From the NCBI RefSeq assembly GCF_000344685.1, contig NW_006920422.1:263753-327752 (forward strand): a stretch of DNA of 64,000 bases, written 5' to 3'. The position numbers and the translations under genes are program-made. This document shows, piece by piece, positions 21,858 through 33,544 of the stretch. Numbering within the stretch: position 1 is the stretch's first letter; every line of letters begins with the position of its first letter. Origin of the DNA: Gloeophyllum trabeum ATCC 11539. Lineage: Eukaryota; Basidiomycota; Agaricomycetes; Gloeophyllales; Gloeophyllaceae. The notes beneath the pieces were generated by a model, which did no database searches, had not been told where the DNA came from, and worked only from the letters and a program-made list of their open reading frames with translations.

Positions 21858-24695
21858 ATGGGTATCTCAGGGCTATTGCCTCTCCTGAAGCCCATTCAGA
21901 CTCAGAGGCACCTGTCTGAGTTTGCAGGGCAAACACTTGCAGTTGATGCATACGTATGGCTACACCGCGGAGTATATGCATGTGCCACAGACCTTGCACT
22001 AGGAAAGAAAACAACCAGGTAAGTAACACGCGTCCTTGCTTTTTGTCTGTTTGCTTGCCTACCAGGGGTGCTCACGTGGACTACACTCCTAGATATGTGG
22101 ATTATGCGATGCACCGAGTCCGGCTGCTCTTGCACCATAGTATTCAACCGTTCATTGTATTTGATGGAGGTCCACTTCCAGCCAAGGCACCTACTGAAAA
22201 AGCAAGGAAACAGCGAAGGGAAGATAGTCTCGCAAAAGGCAAAGACCTTGCGAAGCAAGGCAAACTCAAGGAAGCGAGGGATTATTTCGTCAAGGCTGTG
22301 GACGTGGGTACAGAGATGGCATTCCAGTTAATCAAGGCAAGCCTGTTTTGGATCCACGGCGTGCTTATACGTTTACTCATCGTCACAATGGCCTACGTGG
22401 GAATTCAGGCGTTGAAGGCAGAAGGGATTCCGTACATCGTCGCGCCCTACGAAGCCGATGCGCAGCTAGCGTATCTAGAGCGCAAGGGCGTCGTCGATGG
22501 AATCATCACGGAAGATTCTGATCTCTTGGTCTTCGGATGTAAGACTGTATTGTTCAAGCTCGATGCGGTTTCCGCGACGGTCACATGTATTTCTCAGAGC
22601 GACTTTGCTTCTGTGGACGGCTCGAACGGCAGTGGCATTTCGTTGCAGACATTCACGCCGTCTCAGTTCCGCCAAATGTGCATGCTGAGCGGATGCGATT
22701 ACCTGCCCTCTATACCAGGCATCGGGTTGAAGACTGCCTATACCCTGCTCAGAACCCACAAGACTGTGGAAAACGTGGTGAAGGCCGTGAGGTTCGAAGG
22801 AAAGAAGAATGTGCCGAAGGATTACATTAAGATGTTCCGCTTGGCTGAAAAAGCATTCTTCTACCAAAGGGTCTGGGATCCTTTCGAGGGAAAACTCGTG
22901 TGCCTAACCGAGGTTCCCGAAGGCGAAGAGCTAGATGAAGAGGTGGATAGCTATGTTGGCTGGTTAGTGCTATTGCTTCGAGTGGCGAATATTTCATTGA
23001 TCTGTCTGCCATCAATTCTCTGGCAGCGACTTGCCTCAAGCTCTAGCGAAACAAATCGCTGAAGGAGCCGTATGTCCCATAACCCTCCAGAGGATCAAGG
23101 ACATCAATCCAGATTTCGCACCTCGAACTTCTAAGCGAGCTCCTCTCGCTCCAGCACGCGCCAACTGCTCCAACAGCAAGGAGAGGAAGGCCGAGCAAAA
23201 GACAACTACGGGAGGAAACGGAGGCCTGCTCAACTATTTCGGTGCGGTGCATAGAATTCAACATCTTAGACCATACTACTAACATCAGGCACTGGTGCCA
23301 AACTTTATCTAGCTTTGAGGTCCAAAGAGGCGCCGGCCCCGTGGAAGAAGGGCCCCTCACGCGGTAAAAGCAGTGCAATGATCGTCGGTCGCGCAAGCGG
23401 TAAGAGGACCTTGGTAGAGGTGATGGATCTGGAGATGGAAGGCCAAAGAAAGAAGAAGCGGGAGGAAGATTTCATCTCCGATATTTCGTCGACAGAAACG
23501 AAAAAATTAAGTAACCGGAGTCGTTTCTTCGACAGATCCGCGTCCACAACGACCGCCTGGACTGCCGAGGGCGTCGCTGGGCCCTCTAGGCTTGGGCCAG
23601 ACGAGGGGCAGAAGGAGAATATCTCTCTCGAGGACGAATACATCTCTGAAGAGGAGTTCGCTTTTGGAGAGGAGGGCGGTGATATCGAGGAGGAAGTCGA
23701 GGAAGAGAGCAATGTGGCGCAGGAAGACGGGTATATTTCCCCTTCTCATTCCATCCGGTGGGACACGCCCGACCTGTCGTCGCCCCCCAAACCGCCGGCG
23801 GGGTATCGCAGGAACGTGGCAGAGGATGACTTCTTTGCTACTGATGCAATCTCTAGTCCCATCGCAGGGCGTTCGCACTCACCCCTTCTCCGGCCCAGTG
23901 GTTCGCCCGCACGACATCAAAACGTCAAGGACGTCAGGCCGGCCTCATCATCCATGGCATCGGACCTTGTAGAAGTCAGCCTGGGGGGTGTCGACTTACG
24001 TGATGCATTTGGGGATGACGAGGACGATTTGACCAGCGATGCCGAGGGTCAAGAGATCCCACCGGAGAATTCATTCAGCAGCACTAGTTCTGCATCAACA
24101 TCTGTCCCAGTTACCTCAGACGACTCGGGATATGGACTGTTGGGAACTGATGATGTAGAACTGGACTTTGACCTCGACATGCAGGAGGAAGTCGCGAGAG
24201 CGAACAAGATCAGACACGAAATTGTCGCCAATGGCTGGTGGCAAAGATGGGCTTGCGGGCCCTCGGCCGAGAAGAGTGCAGGCAAACAACGAGTACAGTC
24301 CCTTTCTACCCAAAATCATCAGCTGCTCACTGACATATCGCTGATAGGCCTGTCTGAGAAGGGCGGAAACCACGATCACTCCGGACGGCAAAACGGTGCA
24401 GCGCAAGAAATCCAAGTCCAGCGCAGCAACCCGACCCGCGCAGTCGCGCGTGGAGTCCACCTCTGCAGCGAGGGCATCAGAGTACCGGACCGGACAGCCC
24501 AGCAGGAAGAGCCTCGCGTTCCAGGAGGTGAGGCGGGCTCCCGCGCCGGACTTCGATGCTCCCGCGTTGCCAGGAAGCCCGGAGGCGACGTCTGCGCCAG
24601 AACTGCCCCTCAGTGAGGTTATTTCTCGAGCCCGGGGCCGACTTGCTGAGTTCAGGCTAGCGAGGAAGGACGGGCGTCCCGCCGCAGCCGCGTAA
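21858..24695 (+). CDS. exo1: Exonuclease 1 (5'-3' exonuclease / flap nuclease)
   Basis: EXO1 degrades the nicked strand in mismatch repair and resects DNA ends for recombination. Exons are 21858-22018, 22093-22336, 22409-22962, 23027-23241, 23289-24292 and 24348-24695 (2526 nt, 841 aa). The N-terminal XPG domain starts MGISGLLPLLKPI and carries AVDAYVWLHRG and FIVFDGGPLPAK. The internal XPG region follows (PYEADAQLAYLER and IITEDSDLLVFG with the metal-binding acids), then the helix-two-turn-helix motif GCDYLPSIPGIG. The C-terminal half is low complexity and acidic, as in other EXO1 proteins, where it binds MSH2 and MLH1. Intron 22337-22408 has a GC donor and is 72 nt without a stop. All catalytic acids are present. 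MSH6 lies 12 kb upstream. Confidence 0.95.
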
Positions 24696-26582
24696 TGTGC
24701 ATGTGGCACTGGCACGTACCCCTTGATTTGCGCATCCTGCCCGACGTAGCGTGAGTCGGTGGGAATTCTTGGTAGAGTATCTCCTAGGTTTGCTCGAGGA
24801 GTTTCCTCGGTGGCCAATGGCTTAATCCGGATGACGACCCTTTTCCGGCTGCCTTTGGGCGATTCCGTTATCACGCTAATCCGCACGCTTTTATCCCCTT
24901 TTTGTATTATTCGCCTTATATGTGATGGATCGGTCGGTCGCGGCACTTTGTCAGACACTTTGCCGCACACATGCGTCTACAGGTCAAATGGAGCACGCTA
25001 TCTCGACAAAGAATGGGCGCAGAACGGGTGTTAAGGTGAGCGCATTTGGACCAGGGACCGACTGTTCTCCGTCATCCCGCGAAGATAAGGGCGCCTCACA
25101 GCGTTGGGTACGTTATACCAACGTCAACAGCGTACGTGGTACGATCCACACGTACTTGGGTTCTCTTTCGTGGACGTTCGGCGGACGTCTGACGAAAGTT
25201 CGTCAAAACGGCTTCATTTCGCGTCCCGGGCCGTAGTGAGGTGGCTTTGGAACATTCTGCCTTACTTATTTCAAGATTATGGTGGCAGAGGATGCAAGGT
25301 CGGTTGTGGACACATTTTCCCGTGCGTATATGTGGACCTGCGGGTCCGGTGAGACTGGGGACGTGCCGGTCTATTCTGATCAGAATCGCATCGAGATAAA
25401 GTTCCCCCTGGACGTGGCGGTCCATGGCTGTCGAGATAATGATATCGAAATTCGAAGCGGTGGGCAGTTGTGCGCGGGTTCGAACTTGGTCGCGGTCAAT
25501 GTCGTTAACGTGGCAGATGACAGGGCTTCTGACAGCGCAGGTATTGTAGAACGGATCTTGGTTGAAGCAAGGGCAGGTAGAGGTGTCTTAGGACCCGCCA
25601 CATGAGTTGCATGGGGGACTTGGGTTAGAGGTGCCGTAGATGCAGGCAGGATCGGCCGCGCTGGCAGGCCAGGGAGTCTCCGCGTAACATGAACTATCAG
25701 CGGGATGGATCTGTCCAGTGTTGATGGGTATTGATGACTGAGAAATAGGCCATTGGGTGGCGTATGAATAGGTTGTGCGAACCTTGTCGGTAATGTTTAA
25801 CCGTCGTTCTTATTCCAGCCACGCCTTGTCGAGTTGGTTGCAATTGGCGAGTATCTAGGGCGTGGAAGCCGGATCAATAGAGGCGCTGGCTCGTGAAAGC
25901 TGCGAATCTGAGTCTGAGCGAACTCTAAACAATTCTTAACCAGAGGGGCCACGGAAGCAAATCTTGTGGCCTGGGTGGCGGGGCAGACCTGCCTCGCGCG
26001 GAACGGACTGGGAGCCGGACGAGGCTCGCTGAGTTGGAAAAGGCCTTCCATTCCGGATCGTAGGTGCAAGTTCCCATTTCATTAGAGTCGCAAATACCTT
26101 CTAATTCCTGCACTGCAACGTTTCAGCGACAGGGGAAGAAAGAGAGTTTTGGGACAGGTTTGGCTGGTCTGAGCTTATCGATACGATCCCGCACGCCGTC
26201 GCCGTTCTCCAGAAGATGTGCAATCTCCGGTCAGGTGGCCCTGCGCGCACAAACGGGGGATTTGGATTTCTTTCCTCGTTCGTGGCATGCGCGTTTATGG
26301 GATGGGACCGGGTTCTCGACATCAAGCCGAGGGAAACAGGCCGCACCTTCTGCTGCTGTCGCCACCAACCGATAATTACTGTTTCCATATCTGATCTGCC
26401 ACTTCCTCATGGCGTTCAGTCAGCGCTCCACGTTATACTTGACACTCGATTCAAGTGCGCCAGTTCCTGTCTATTGCTGCTACTACCACCGTGCGGTGCT
26501 ATAAACACGGGTCCTGGCCAGCAGCAGCAGCCCTGACGCCGTCTATCCTTGTCGCCACCGCACGGACCACGCCCAGCCCGTC
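24696..26582. promoter_or_regulatory. Long intergenic region; TATA box of C2H2 gene
   Basis: This is about 1.9 kb between EXO1 and the C2H2 gene. A plus-strand frame at 25279-25605 (108 codons) has ordinary composition but no recognisable domain, and the minus-strand shadow looks no better. A TATAAA at 26500-26505 lies 78 bases before the ATG at 26583. A long upstream region is common for fungal developmental regulators, but that role is not shown here. Confidence 0.4.
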
Positions 26583-28389
26583 ATGGACCACTACTCGACC
26601 ACTGCCATCGCCGTGAATCCCCTCAGCGCCATGGGAAGGCGAGCCGGGCCCCAGGGCTCGGACGCCCGGTCAGATGAGCATTCGCATACCATTTCGTCCT
26701 TTGCGCTCGGCCACAAGCCGTATATGTCCCCCCGACTCCTTTGTTCGACTCCGGCTGCAGCCATCTCCGTATCCAAGTCCAGCCCGGCGTTCCCCACCGA
26801 CTCCTACCTGCAGTCTACCTACCCTGCGCAACACTCGGTCGACATTTTCGGCGACATGCAGGCGGACGCGTTTGACAGAGTGCGTTCGGACGAACTGCAG
26901 TCATTCGCCTTTCCCGAGTCTTCGCAGCGGACGCTGCTTCCGGAGACGCCCTTTGCTATGTACGACTCTCTGAGCAGTGAGTCGATGGCGAGCCGTTTTG
27001 CCATGCAGGACTGGCGGGAAGGGGGCGAGGACGACGGTGGTTCTCAACTGGACTTCCATCCCAGTCCTTTCATTGACGAGGACGCTGCTCGTCACTATCC
27101 AGCAGGGCGTGTGTCATCGAGACCCGACTCCGAGCTGCTCCTCAGCCTATACCAATCATGCTTCCCGCACGCAACATCGGAGATTCGCTCCATGATGGGC
27201 CAATTCACAGTTGACGCCACAGCCCCACAGCGCTCGACTCCTTCGACCCCACACACCGAGCAGCTGCACCCGGTCTTGCTCACCCTCCAGCTCAACGCCC
27301 AGTCTCTGGAAGAAATCCAAGACCCCGAGGGCCAGTCCGACGTCGCGCGCATCTTCAACTTCGCCGAGGATTCTGACGACGACGAAGAGGAGGAAGACTA
27401 CTTCGGGCGGTGGGGCGCACTCGACGACGCCTCGTACCTGGATACGGACTTAGCGTCGTTCGGCTCCGACCAGGCTATGGACAGACAGTGGTCACAGTCG
27501 TCCTTGACACTGGTAGGAAGCGGCCTGACGTCCACAGATTCCGACCAGTCGCTCGGAGACGGCTCTATGAGCCCGGGTCCATCTCAGTTTGACCCCGAGT
27601 CGCCCGTATCGAGCTCGACACTCGGCCGCTCTTTCAGCGGATCGTCTCTGTCGGGCTTAACGTCAGCTAGCTCGTCGCAGCGGCGGTCCCCTTCCAAGAA
27701 AAAATCGAAGATGCATCAGTGTGGTGTCTGCAAGAAGTGGTTCCCTCGACCCAGCGGTCTCAAAACTCACATGAATTCCCACTCCGGGGAGAAGCGTAAG
27801 TACCCGCGGTAATTACCCTGCTGTCCCCGTCCTGATTCCTCTCCAATGCTCAGCGTACAAATGCACTGTCCCCAATTGCAACAAGAGCTTCGCGGTGCGC
27901 TCGAATGCAAAGCGGCACCTACGGACGCACGGGATCATTCCCACCTCTGAACCTTCCAGCAGGCCAGCCTCGAAATTCACCGTCGGCTTCGAGACTCCCA
28001 TGGTATCCCCCACCGCGCACGAGATGACGAAGATACCCAACAAACTCAAATGGATACCCATGAGCCTGCAGACGCGCACGAACATCGCCGTGCTGCAGCG
28101 CGAGTCATCCGTCGAGGACGACGACACCGACGAGGCGCCCTCGCCCTCACCATCGCCCATACTCCCCGCACCTCTGCCCGCCGTCGTGCCCTCGCTGTCG
28201 CCCTGGAACTTCGACGACGACTACGAGGAACGGAATTCGTACGCCGAGATCGGGACGTACCCGTATCACCCGAGTCAGGTATGTCCCTTGCTTGCTGGCC
28301 GCTGGTGAGCTGCGGCTGAATAGGTTGCGGTGCCGCAGTGGCGGGGATTGCCTGGCCCGGCACCCGTGCCGCCCACAGGTGTCCATTGA
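26583..28389 (+). CDS. C2H2 zinc-finger transcription factor, 567 aa
   Basis: Exons are 26583-27795, 27854-28278 and 28324-28389 (1704 nt, 567 aa). Two adjacent C2H2 fingers lie near residues 380-430: CGVCKKWFPRPSGLKTHMNSH (spacing C-X2-C-X12-H-X3-H, cited by position 27720-27782) and a second with C-X4-C-X12-H-X3-H starting at YKCTVPNC. They are joined by the classical linker HSGEKPY, and the first intron falls inside that linker. The N-terminal 370 residues are Ser/Pro-rich and acidic (DSDDDEEEED near residue 262), typical of an activation domain. A basic stretch SPSKKKSKM just before finger 1 may be a nuclear signal. The C-terminus is acidic, then Pro-rich. It probably binds DNA in the nucleus; its targets are unknown. 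A few fungal regulators have just such a pair of fingers, but I cannot assign an orthologue. Confidence 0.88.
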
Positions 28390-28964
28390 GTTTGGCTGCT
28401 CGCTCTTCGGAACGAATCTAAACTTTCCTGATTATCGTATTATGCTCCGTAAGTAATGGTATGCTCCGCTTTCGACTGCGTGCTCTTCAGACTGCCCCAT
28501 TGATACCTGCTCGATACCCACTGCTTTCTGCTTGCGCTCCATCTATCCTCTGGTGCGTGCCTTTGTTTCGTTGTGCATGTATATACGCAACGCATTTCCC
28601 CCCTTTACCCTTTGTCTAACCCATAGAGTTGGCGCGAATATATCAATATATCCTGATTGTCGCTTGCTTGCGTGCGTGGTTCCCCCGGTAATAGCGTGAA
28701 GGCGGTGCAGCAACAAGGTTGGATCCCGTCCATCCGGGTCCGCACGTTGCAGCAGAGTTCAATAGGAGATGGCGTATGATAAGAGCCACATGTCATTGAC
28801 ATGGGATATGAAATCCATCGACGGTTCGGGAGGGTGCGAAACGGGACTGCACCTAGGTCCAGCAGCGCCTTAAGAAGAAAGGACAGGAACCTCGCCGGCA
28901 GTGCCCTCTACACAAAAGTAGAGAGCAGAGGCGGGACGAGATAGCCCGCGCGTTATTCCAATCT
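28390..28964. other. Intergenic between convergent genes
   Basis: This is 575 bases between the 3' ends of the C2H2 gene and PIG-P. It should hold both 3' UTRs. No gene, tRNA or repeat was seen. Confidence 0.5.
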
Positions 28965-29601
28965 CTAGCCTGATGCGCGGCCGGATGAAGCATGTTGTCG
29001 TGCATCTTGCCGGTACTGCCCCCGAGGACCATGTAGGGCACGATTGACCATGCCGATGGGAATGTCGTACATGTCCGGTATGGCTCCCGGATTGGCGGGA
29101 ATGTACGCATTTGGGGCGTCCATGCCCGGATAGTGCGCTTTGGAGTCTAGGGGTGGGAGGTCAGCGAGAGCGTAAATTGTATGGAGGGGCGAGGTGGAGG
29201 GTTAACCTCACCCGTTATCGTGCACTGCTCCGAAAAGCGTGGCGTGCCGGCTATCGCGAGCGCGAAATAGGTGAAGTAAGTTAGAAGGACGAGCACGATG
29301 GAGTACGCCGGCAGAAGGACTGCCCATTCTCTAGATGCAGTGCATTGCGGTTAGCATTGAATTGACTTGGGATATCACAGAGGGGCTGGAGCGCGCACCG
29401 GCTTGGATAGTAGGAGATACCTAGCCACAGGATGTATTCGTCGGGGAGAAGGGCCCACAGAAGGTAGATGCAGAAGAGGATATAGGTGGAGGTCAATACA
29501 GCGAAGCCGTAAAATTCCGGAGCGCGGCTGCGATGCTCGGGTGGCGGGTCTGGGGGGAAGGAGGCGAGTGGGGATACGGGAGATGTAGGGTCCCCGGACA
29601 T
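28965..29601 (-). CDS. gpi19: PIG-P / Gpi19 subunit of GPI-GlcNAc transferase
   Basis: PIG-P is a small ER membrane subunit of the complex that adds GlcNAc to phosphatidylinositol, the first step of GPI-anchor synthesis. Exons on the minus strand are 29601-29399, 29330-29212 and 29146-28965 (504 nt, 167 aa). After a Pro-rich N-terminus comes the family block PEFYGFAVLTSTYILFCIYL, then LLPDEYILWLGISYYPSREW, a second membrane helix (AVLLPAYSIVLVLLTYFTYF) and ITDSKAHYP at the end of the domain. Two membrane segments and the YYPSREW motif are diagnostic. The C-terminal extension of about 45 residues is hydrophilic. The gene is divergent from the cyclo-ligase gene, with 390 bases between them. Confidence 0.92.
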
Positions 29602-29991
29602 TCCACCAAGTCGGAGCGCCGTATCTACCCGCTGGATGACAGCGAAGTCAGTGTCACCTTTGCGGATGTGGGCATCACAAGTTAAGCTAACTACTACAGT
29701 CTTCGTTACAGGAGCTTTATTGTGATAGTGTTAACACGCACCTCACCGGTGTTGTATATGCAGAGGTTCTTAGTTATAACAGGGCGCCAACTTGGAGTCC
29801 TGGATGAAAGTTCACTGACCTGCGCCACAATCGCCACTCCGCACACGTGGCCAAATTCCCACGAGTTGTGGGTCCGATATTGGACTAGATTCACTTGTTC
29901 TTTCCCGATGGCCTGTCCTCTGCTGACATCACGCTTCATTCAGGTCCTTTCCCATTAACGAAAATCTCCGTCGCAATATCACTGCGCTGCG
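29602..29991. promoter_or_regulatory. Shared divergent promoter region
   Basis: This is 390 bases between the divergent starts of PIG-P (minus) and the 5-formyl-THF cyclo-ligase (plus). Both promoters must lie here. No convincing TATA or CCAAT arrangement was identified. Confidence 0.45.
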
Positions 29992-30961
29992 ATGTCGGCA
30001 TTGCAAGCGAATAAGCGGGCGCTGCGAAAGTCCGTGACGGCGACTCTGCGCTCGTTACCTCCGACAGACGTACAGGAACAATGTGAATACTCTTCACGGT
30101 TCTAGATGAAGACAACGTTCTTAGGGATAGCTACTATTAGCTCATGCGATTGCTGCTCGTGTCTTGAGCTTACCATCATTTGCAAAGAGTAAGACCGTGA
30201 GCTGCTATCTCAGCATGCCCACCGGCGAAGTGGATACTTCCCCCCTCGTGTCAGAGATCCTACGAGCAGGTACGAGACTTATGAGACTCGATGCTGTAGA
30301 GAACGGATGCCTAGAGGTGTCTGCAAGGGAAGTCATTGTTCGTCCCGAAGATCGACCGCTCCACCGAAGGACGCATGGAGTTCCTCAAAGTCTATGGAGA
30401 GGAGGATCTCCAGCCCTTCCCTAGCGGTCTATGGGGGATTCGAGAGCCGGAGCACACCTGGGGCGAACATCGGCGGATGAGTGGTGAGCACCTCTTCATG
30501 GGATATTACATGTTGCATCCGTAGTTCGACTTACTTGGACGCTTCCGGCACAACCTGCGCTTAGCCGAGAATGAAGCATGCGAGGGCCTCGATATGATAC
30601 TCCTGCCAGGTCAGTTCAGGCAGTCGCACGACCCTGAGGCGTAAGGATCAAACCATAACACCATCCTGCTTCTTTATCTAGGCGTTGCCTTCGATAGGTC
30701 CTTATCGCGCCTGGGGCATGGGAAAGGGTACTACGACCGATTTATCACCAGGTATACTTTGCTTGCGGGGCGGCAAAGGCCACTGCTAGGTAAGGGTATA
30801 TTTGTCAAAGGTAGATTTAAGCTTATGCTTTGTATGCAGTGGCTCTGGCTTTGCGCGAGCAGGTCCTCGAGGACGGACAAGTGCCTACTGCAGACCATGA
30901 TTGGAAGATGGATTTGATCGTTAGTCCCGACGGCGTCATCGGCCAAGATGGCAGCAGATAG
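29992..30961 (+). CDS. 5-formyltetrahydrofolate cyclo-ligase (MTHFS)
   Basis: The enzyme converts 5-formyl-THF to 5,10-methenyl-THF with ATP, returning stored folate to one-carbon metabolism. It starts MSALQANKRALRKSVTATL at 29992, with a basic N-terminal helix typical of the family. Family blocks are VSCYLSMPTGEVDTSPLV (about 30195-30250), VPKIDRSTEGRMEFLKVYG (about 30337-30395), SGLWGIREPE, LDMILLPGVAFD (across an intron to 30690), and the ATP/folate-binding LGHGKGYYDRFI (about 30712-30750). It ends in a hydrophilic GVIGQDGSR with the stop at 30959-30961. Four or five short introns are present, for example 30082-30125 and 30271-30315. The key GKGYYD motif is intact. It is probably cytosolic, since no clear presequence is seen. 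Confidence 0.9.
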
Positions 30962-31616
30962 ATTTACGAGACGGACGGTATCACTTTCTTCGATGAAGAG
31001 TCACACTCGCAATCACCCCAATCGTCCATGAAGCCCCTGTAGATCAACGTGTGGTCCGTGCACCGTACCCTGTCATTTTCGTGCGTCCATGAAAAATATG
31101 GTATTCAATAATCCCAGGACGTTCTTTTCTGCTGTTTGCCATTCCTGTCACTGTCTCTATCTAATTGCAGAAGCCAATGATCGTTCCCCGAGTCCCCGTA
31201 CACGTCGCCCGACCTGAATTCCCGTACGCGCTGCACCCAGAAATCGACCTCGACTCGATTGCCAATTTGCCCATATTCAGATGGAAGAGTGTACGGAAGT
31301 CACGTTCGACGCGGCCAACATATACATATCGGATGTGACGAGGTGCGCACGCAGAACATATGTCAAACTCAGGTCTTCCTCGGAGCTCTAGACGCGTCTG
31401 TGGCGTGAGAATCGCTGAAAGCTCCGTATTTCGTGACTGCATAAAAAGGACGTCCAGCCCGTCGTTTTCCCCGCCGGACTCTCTTGTTCTTGGACTTTCT
31501 TGACCCTTGCATGCTTGTAGTGCTCTCTACCCTATCCCCCCCAGCGTACGCTCTCTGCTAGATAATCCTTGCGAGCCCCCCTTTCTCTGTTCCCATTCTT
31601 GTTCTAGTTGAAGCGT
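30962..31616. other. Intergenic; possible small ORF
   Basis: This is 655 bases before the RRM gene. An ATG at 31177 opens a 50-odd-codon frame (MIVPRVPVHVARPEFPYALH) right after an acceptor-like TTGCAG, but it is short and unrecognised. A pyrimidine-rich stretch ending TTCTAG at 31601-31607 could be the end of a 5' UTR intron of the RRM gene. Confidence 0.35.
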
Positions 31617-33544
31617 ATGATGGCGTCCGGACCACCGGTGTTCAGGTTTCCCCGTGAAGCGCATTCAATCAAGATACAAAATATTGCCCAAGCTGGTGAG
31701 TTGCTGGCACCGTCGGGCGCTGACTTGGCTGAAGTAAAATCATTGCTAGTGAGCCGTTACGAGATCATCAGCCTGTTCAGCAACCTTGTCGGTACGTGTA
31801 GCTATACCCTTCTCTCCCCGCCTCACATCTTGATTATATGCATTCTCAAGGAGAAGTACGCGACTGTGAAGAGAGCTTGGACAAGGGGAAAGGTCGCTCG
31901 ATGGTGCTCACTTTCCACACTCGAGACGCCTGCAAGTAAGGAGATCCAATCCTGGGTGTATATGTGTTTGCTAATGACACAGTAGAAAAGCCATGTGCAT
32001 GTCAGGTTATACGGTCGCTGGTGTTCCGCTGTAAGTGCTACCGTCCGTATTCTAGGCCATGGGGGACCAAGCACGGCGCATATATCCCGCATATATTCCC
32101 CTTTCTTCCTCGCAATGCATCTTTGACTGACTGTATGCGTCAGGGCCGTAACATCCTTGTCTCCAGCGAGTAACAATCGCTCCAATGGACAGATGAGGCA
32201 AGCAGACGATCGACGTAACCTATATGTTCTTGGCCTGCCCTTCGATCTCACAAAGTATGTCTGGGTCGACCGATTATATTGCGTAAGCTGATAGGGGACG
32301 GCAGGGGCGAATTCACGGCAATTTTCTCTCGATATGGTACGGTGTCGCATTCTGTGATCCTTGCTACAGTGGACAACGCGTCGCGACGCCGGGGTTTCGT
32401 CGTCATGTCTAATCATATGGAAGCTAGAGCTGCGCTGAATGCGCTCTCGCGGTCGGAAATTAAGTACGCGATATGCCCTCAAATCCGACCGACTTTTAAC
32501 TTCTGTGAACAGGGGTTACCGCATTGACGTCTCCTGGGCGGTTGTCCAGCGTTCTCAAGGTAAGCAGATAATGTTGGACCCGGTTATCGCTTACAACAGG
32601 TTCTTGGTCGGCAGGTTTCCTCGATGGCGGCGACAGAGCCATGATGGTTTCTCCTCGTCCTCCGTCTGCTTCTTCTATGTCTGGCTCTGACGATTCTATC
32701 TGCGACTCCGGTCTCGTGCCGACTGTTGCTGATCATCTCTCTGTACCGGACTCCCAGTTCTTTGGCGCACGGCCGTCTCAAGCAGCAACTCTACTGGTCT
32801 CCAATTTGCCTACACTGCTTTTCTCTCAGACTGTCGATCTTTACCCTCTTTTCTGCCCCTTCGGAGAGATCAAGAAACTTGACATATTGGACCCCGCTGC
32901 CCCGGGCCAGCAGTCGACTATCTCCGTAGTTGTTCAGTTTGACAATGTATCGAACGCCCAAGAAGCCAAGGATGCTCTCGAAAACCAGGTCTACGCTGGA
33001 TACCCTGTTCGCCTTGAGTTTATGTCACCATCTCCCTGCCCTTCGGATCGAGGCTCGGAATACTCGACGTTCTCGTCGATGCGTTCAAGTCCGGACTTGA
33101 AGTCGAACCTAAATCCCAACGCACCCCCTTTCGTTTTCCAGTTTGTTGGTCCTGACTCGATGTCTTTGAAGGGTCAAGCGTCTTACTCATCTGGCCCTGT
33201 CGGCGGCCTGTCTCGCGTATACGGTGGCCAATCTAATAGAAATTCGGACCCCTTTGCGAAACCCTTGGAATCTTCGGCCAGTTTTGATAATATTGCTCAA
33301 TCAATCAATCCTTTGTCAAGGTTTGTAACGTTCTTATTACCATATCACAGCTGAATCTCCATGCGCACATTCCAGAGATCGTGCTGGCTACGTCAGCCGT
33401 CCTGTCTGCAATAGCCAGTGGTCACAGTCGTCTCCGGACCTGCCAGGCTCCGCGTTCCGCCGCGCTGACTCATACCAAACGTTTATGCCAGGCGGCAACG
33501 GCTTTGGAAACACACTTCAAGTTCCTCAGGGTCTCGTCATGTGA
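31617..33544 (+). CDS. RNA-binding protein with RRM domains
   Basis: The start is ATG 31617 (or 31620), giving MMASGPPVFRFPREAHSIKI. Three RRM-like units are visible. The first is divergent (KIQNIAQAGELLAPSG through RSMVLTFHTRDAC, split by introns near 31793 and 31935). The second is canonical, with RNP2-like NLYVLGLPFDLT and RNP1-like RRRGFVVM (about 32220-32420), then GYRIDVSWAVV. The third has TLLVSNLPTLLFS and ISVVVQFDN (about 32785-32950). The rest is Ser/Pro/Asn-rich and disordered. The last intron (about 33320-33377) leads to a 55-codon final exon ending PQGLVM at 33544. A three-RRM layout is reminiscent of Mei2-type regulators, but no orthology is claimed. It probably binds mRNA; its targets are unknown. 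Confidence 0.85.

Noticed and set aside
24116..24970. 284-codon minus-strand frame opposite the end of EXO1
   Set aside because: It is the antisense shadow of the EXO1 low-complexity C-terminus; the plus strand has the verified exons and stop.
31161..31442. 93-codon minus-strand frame upstream of the RRM gene
   Set aside because: No domain, no splice context and no strong composition signal; left as intergenic.
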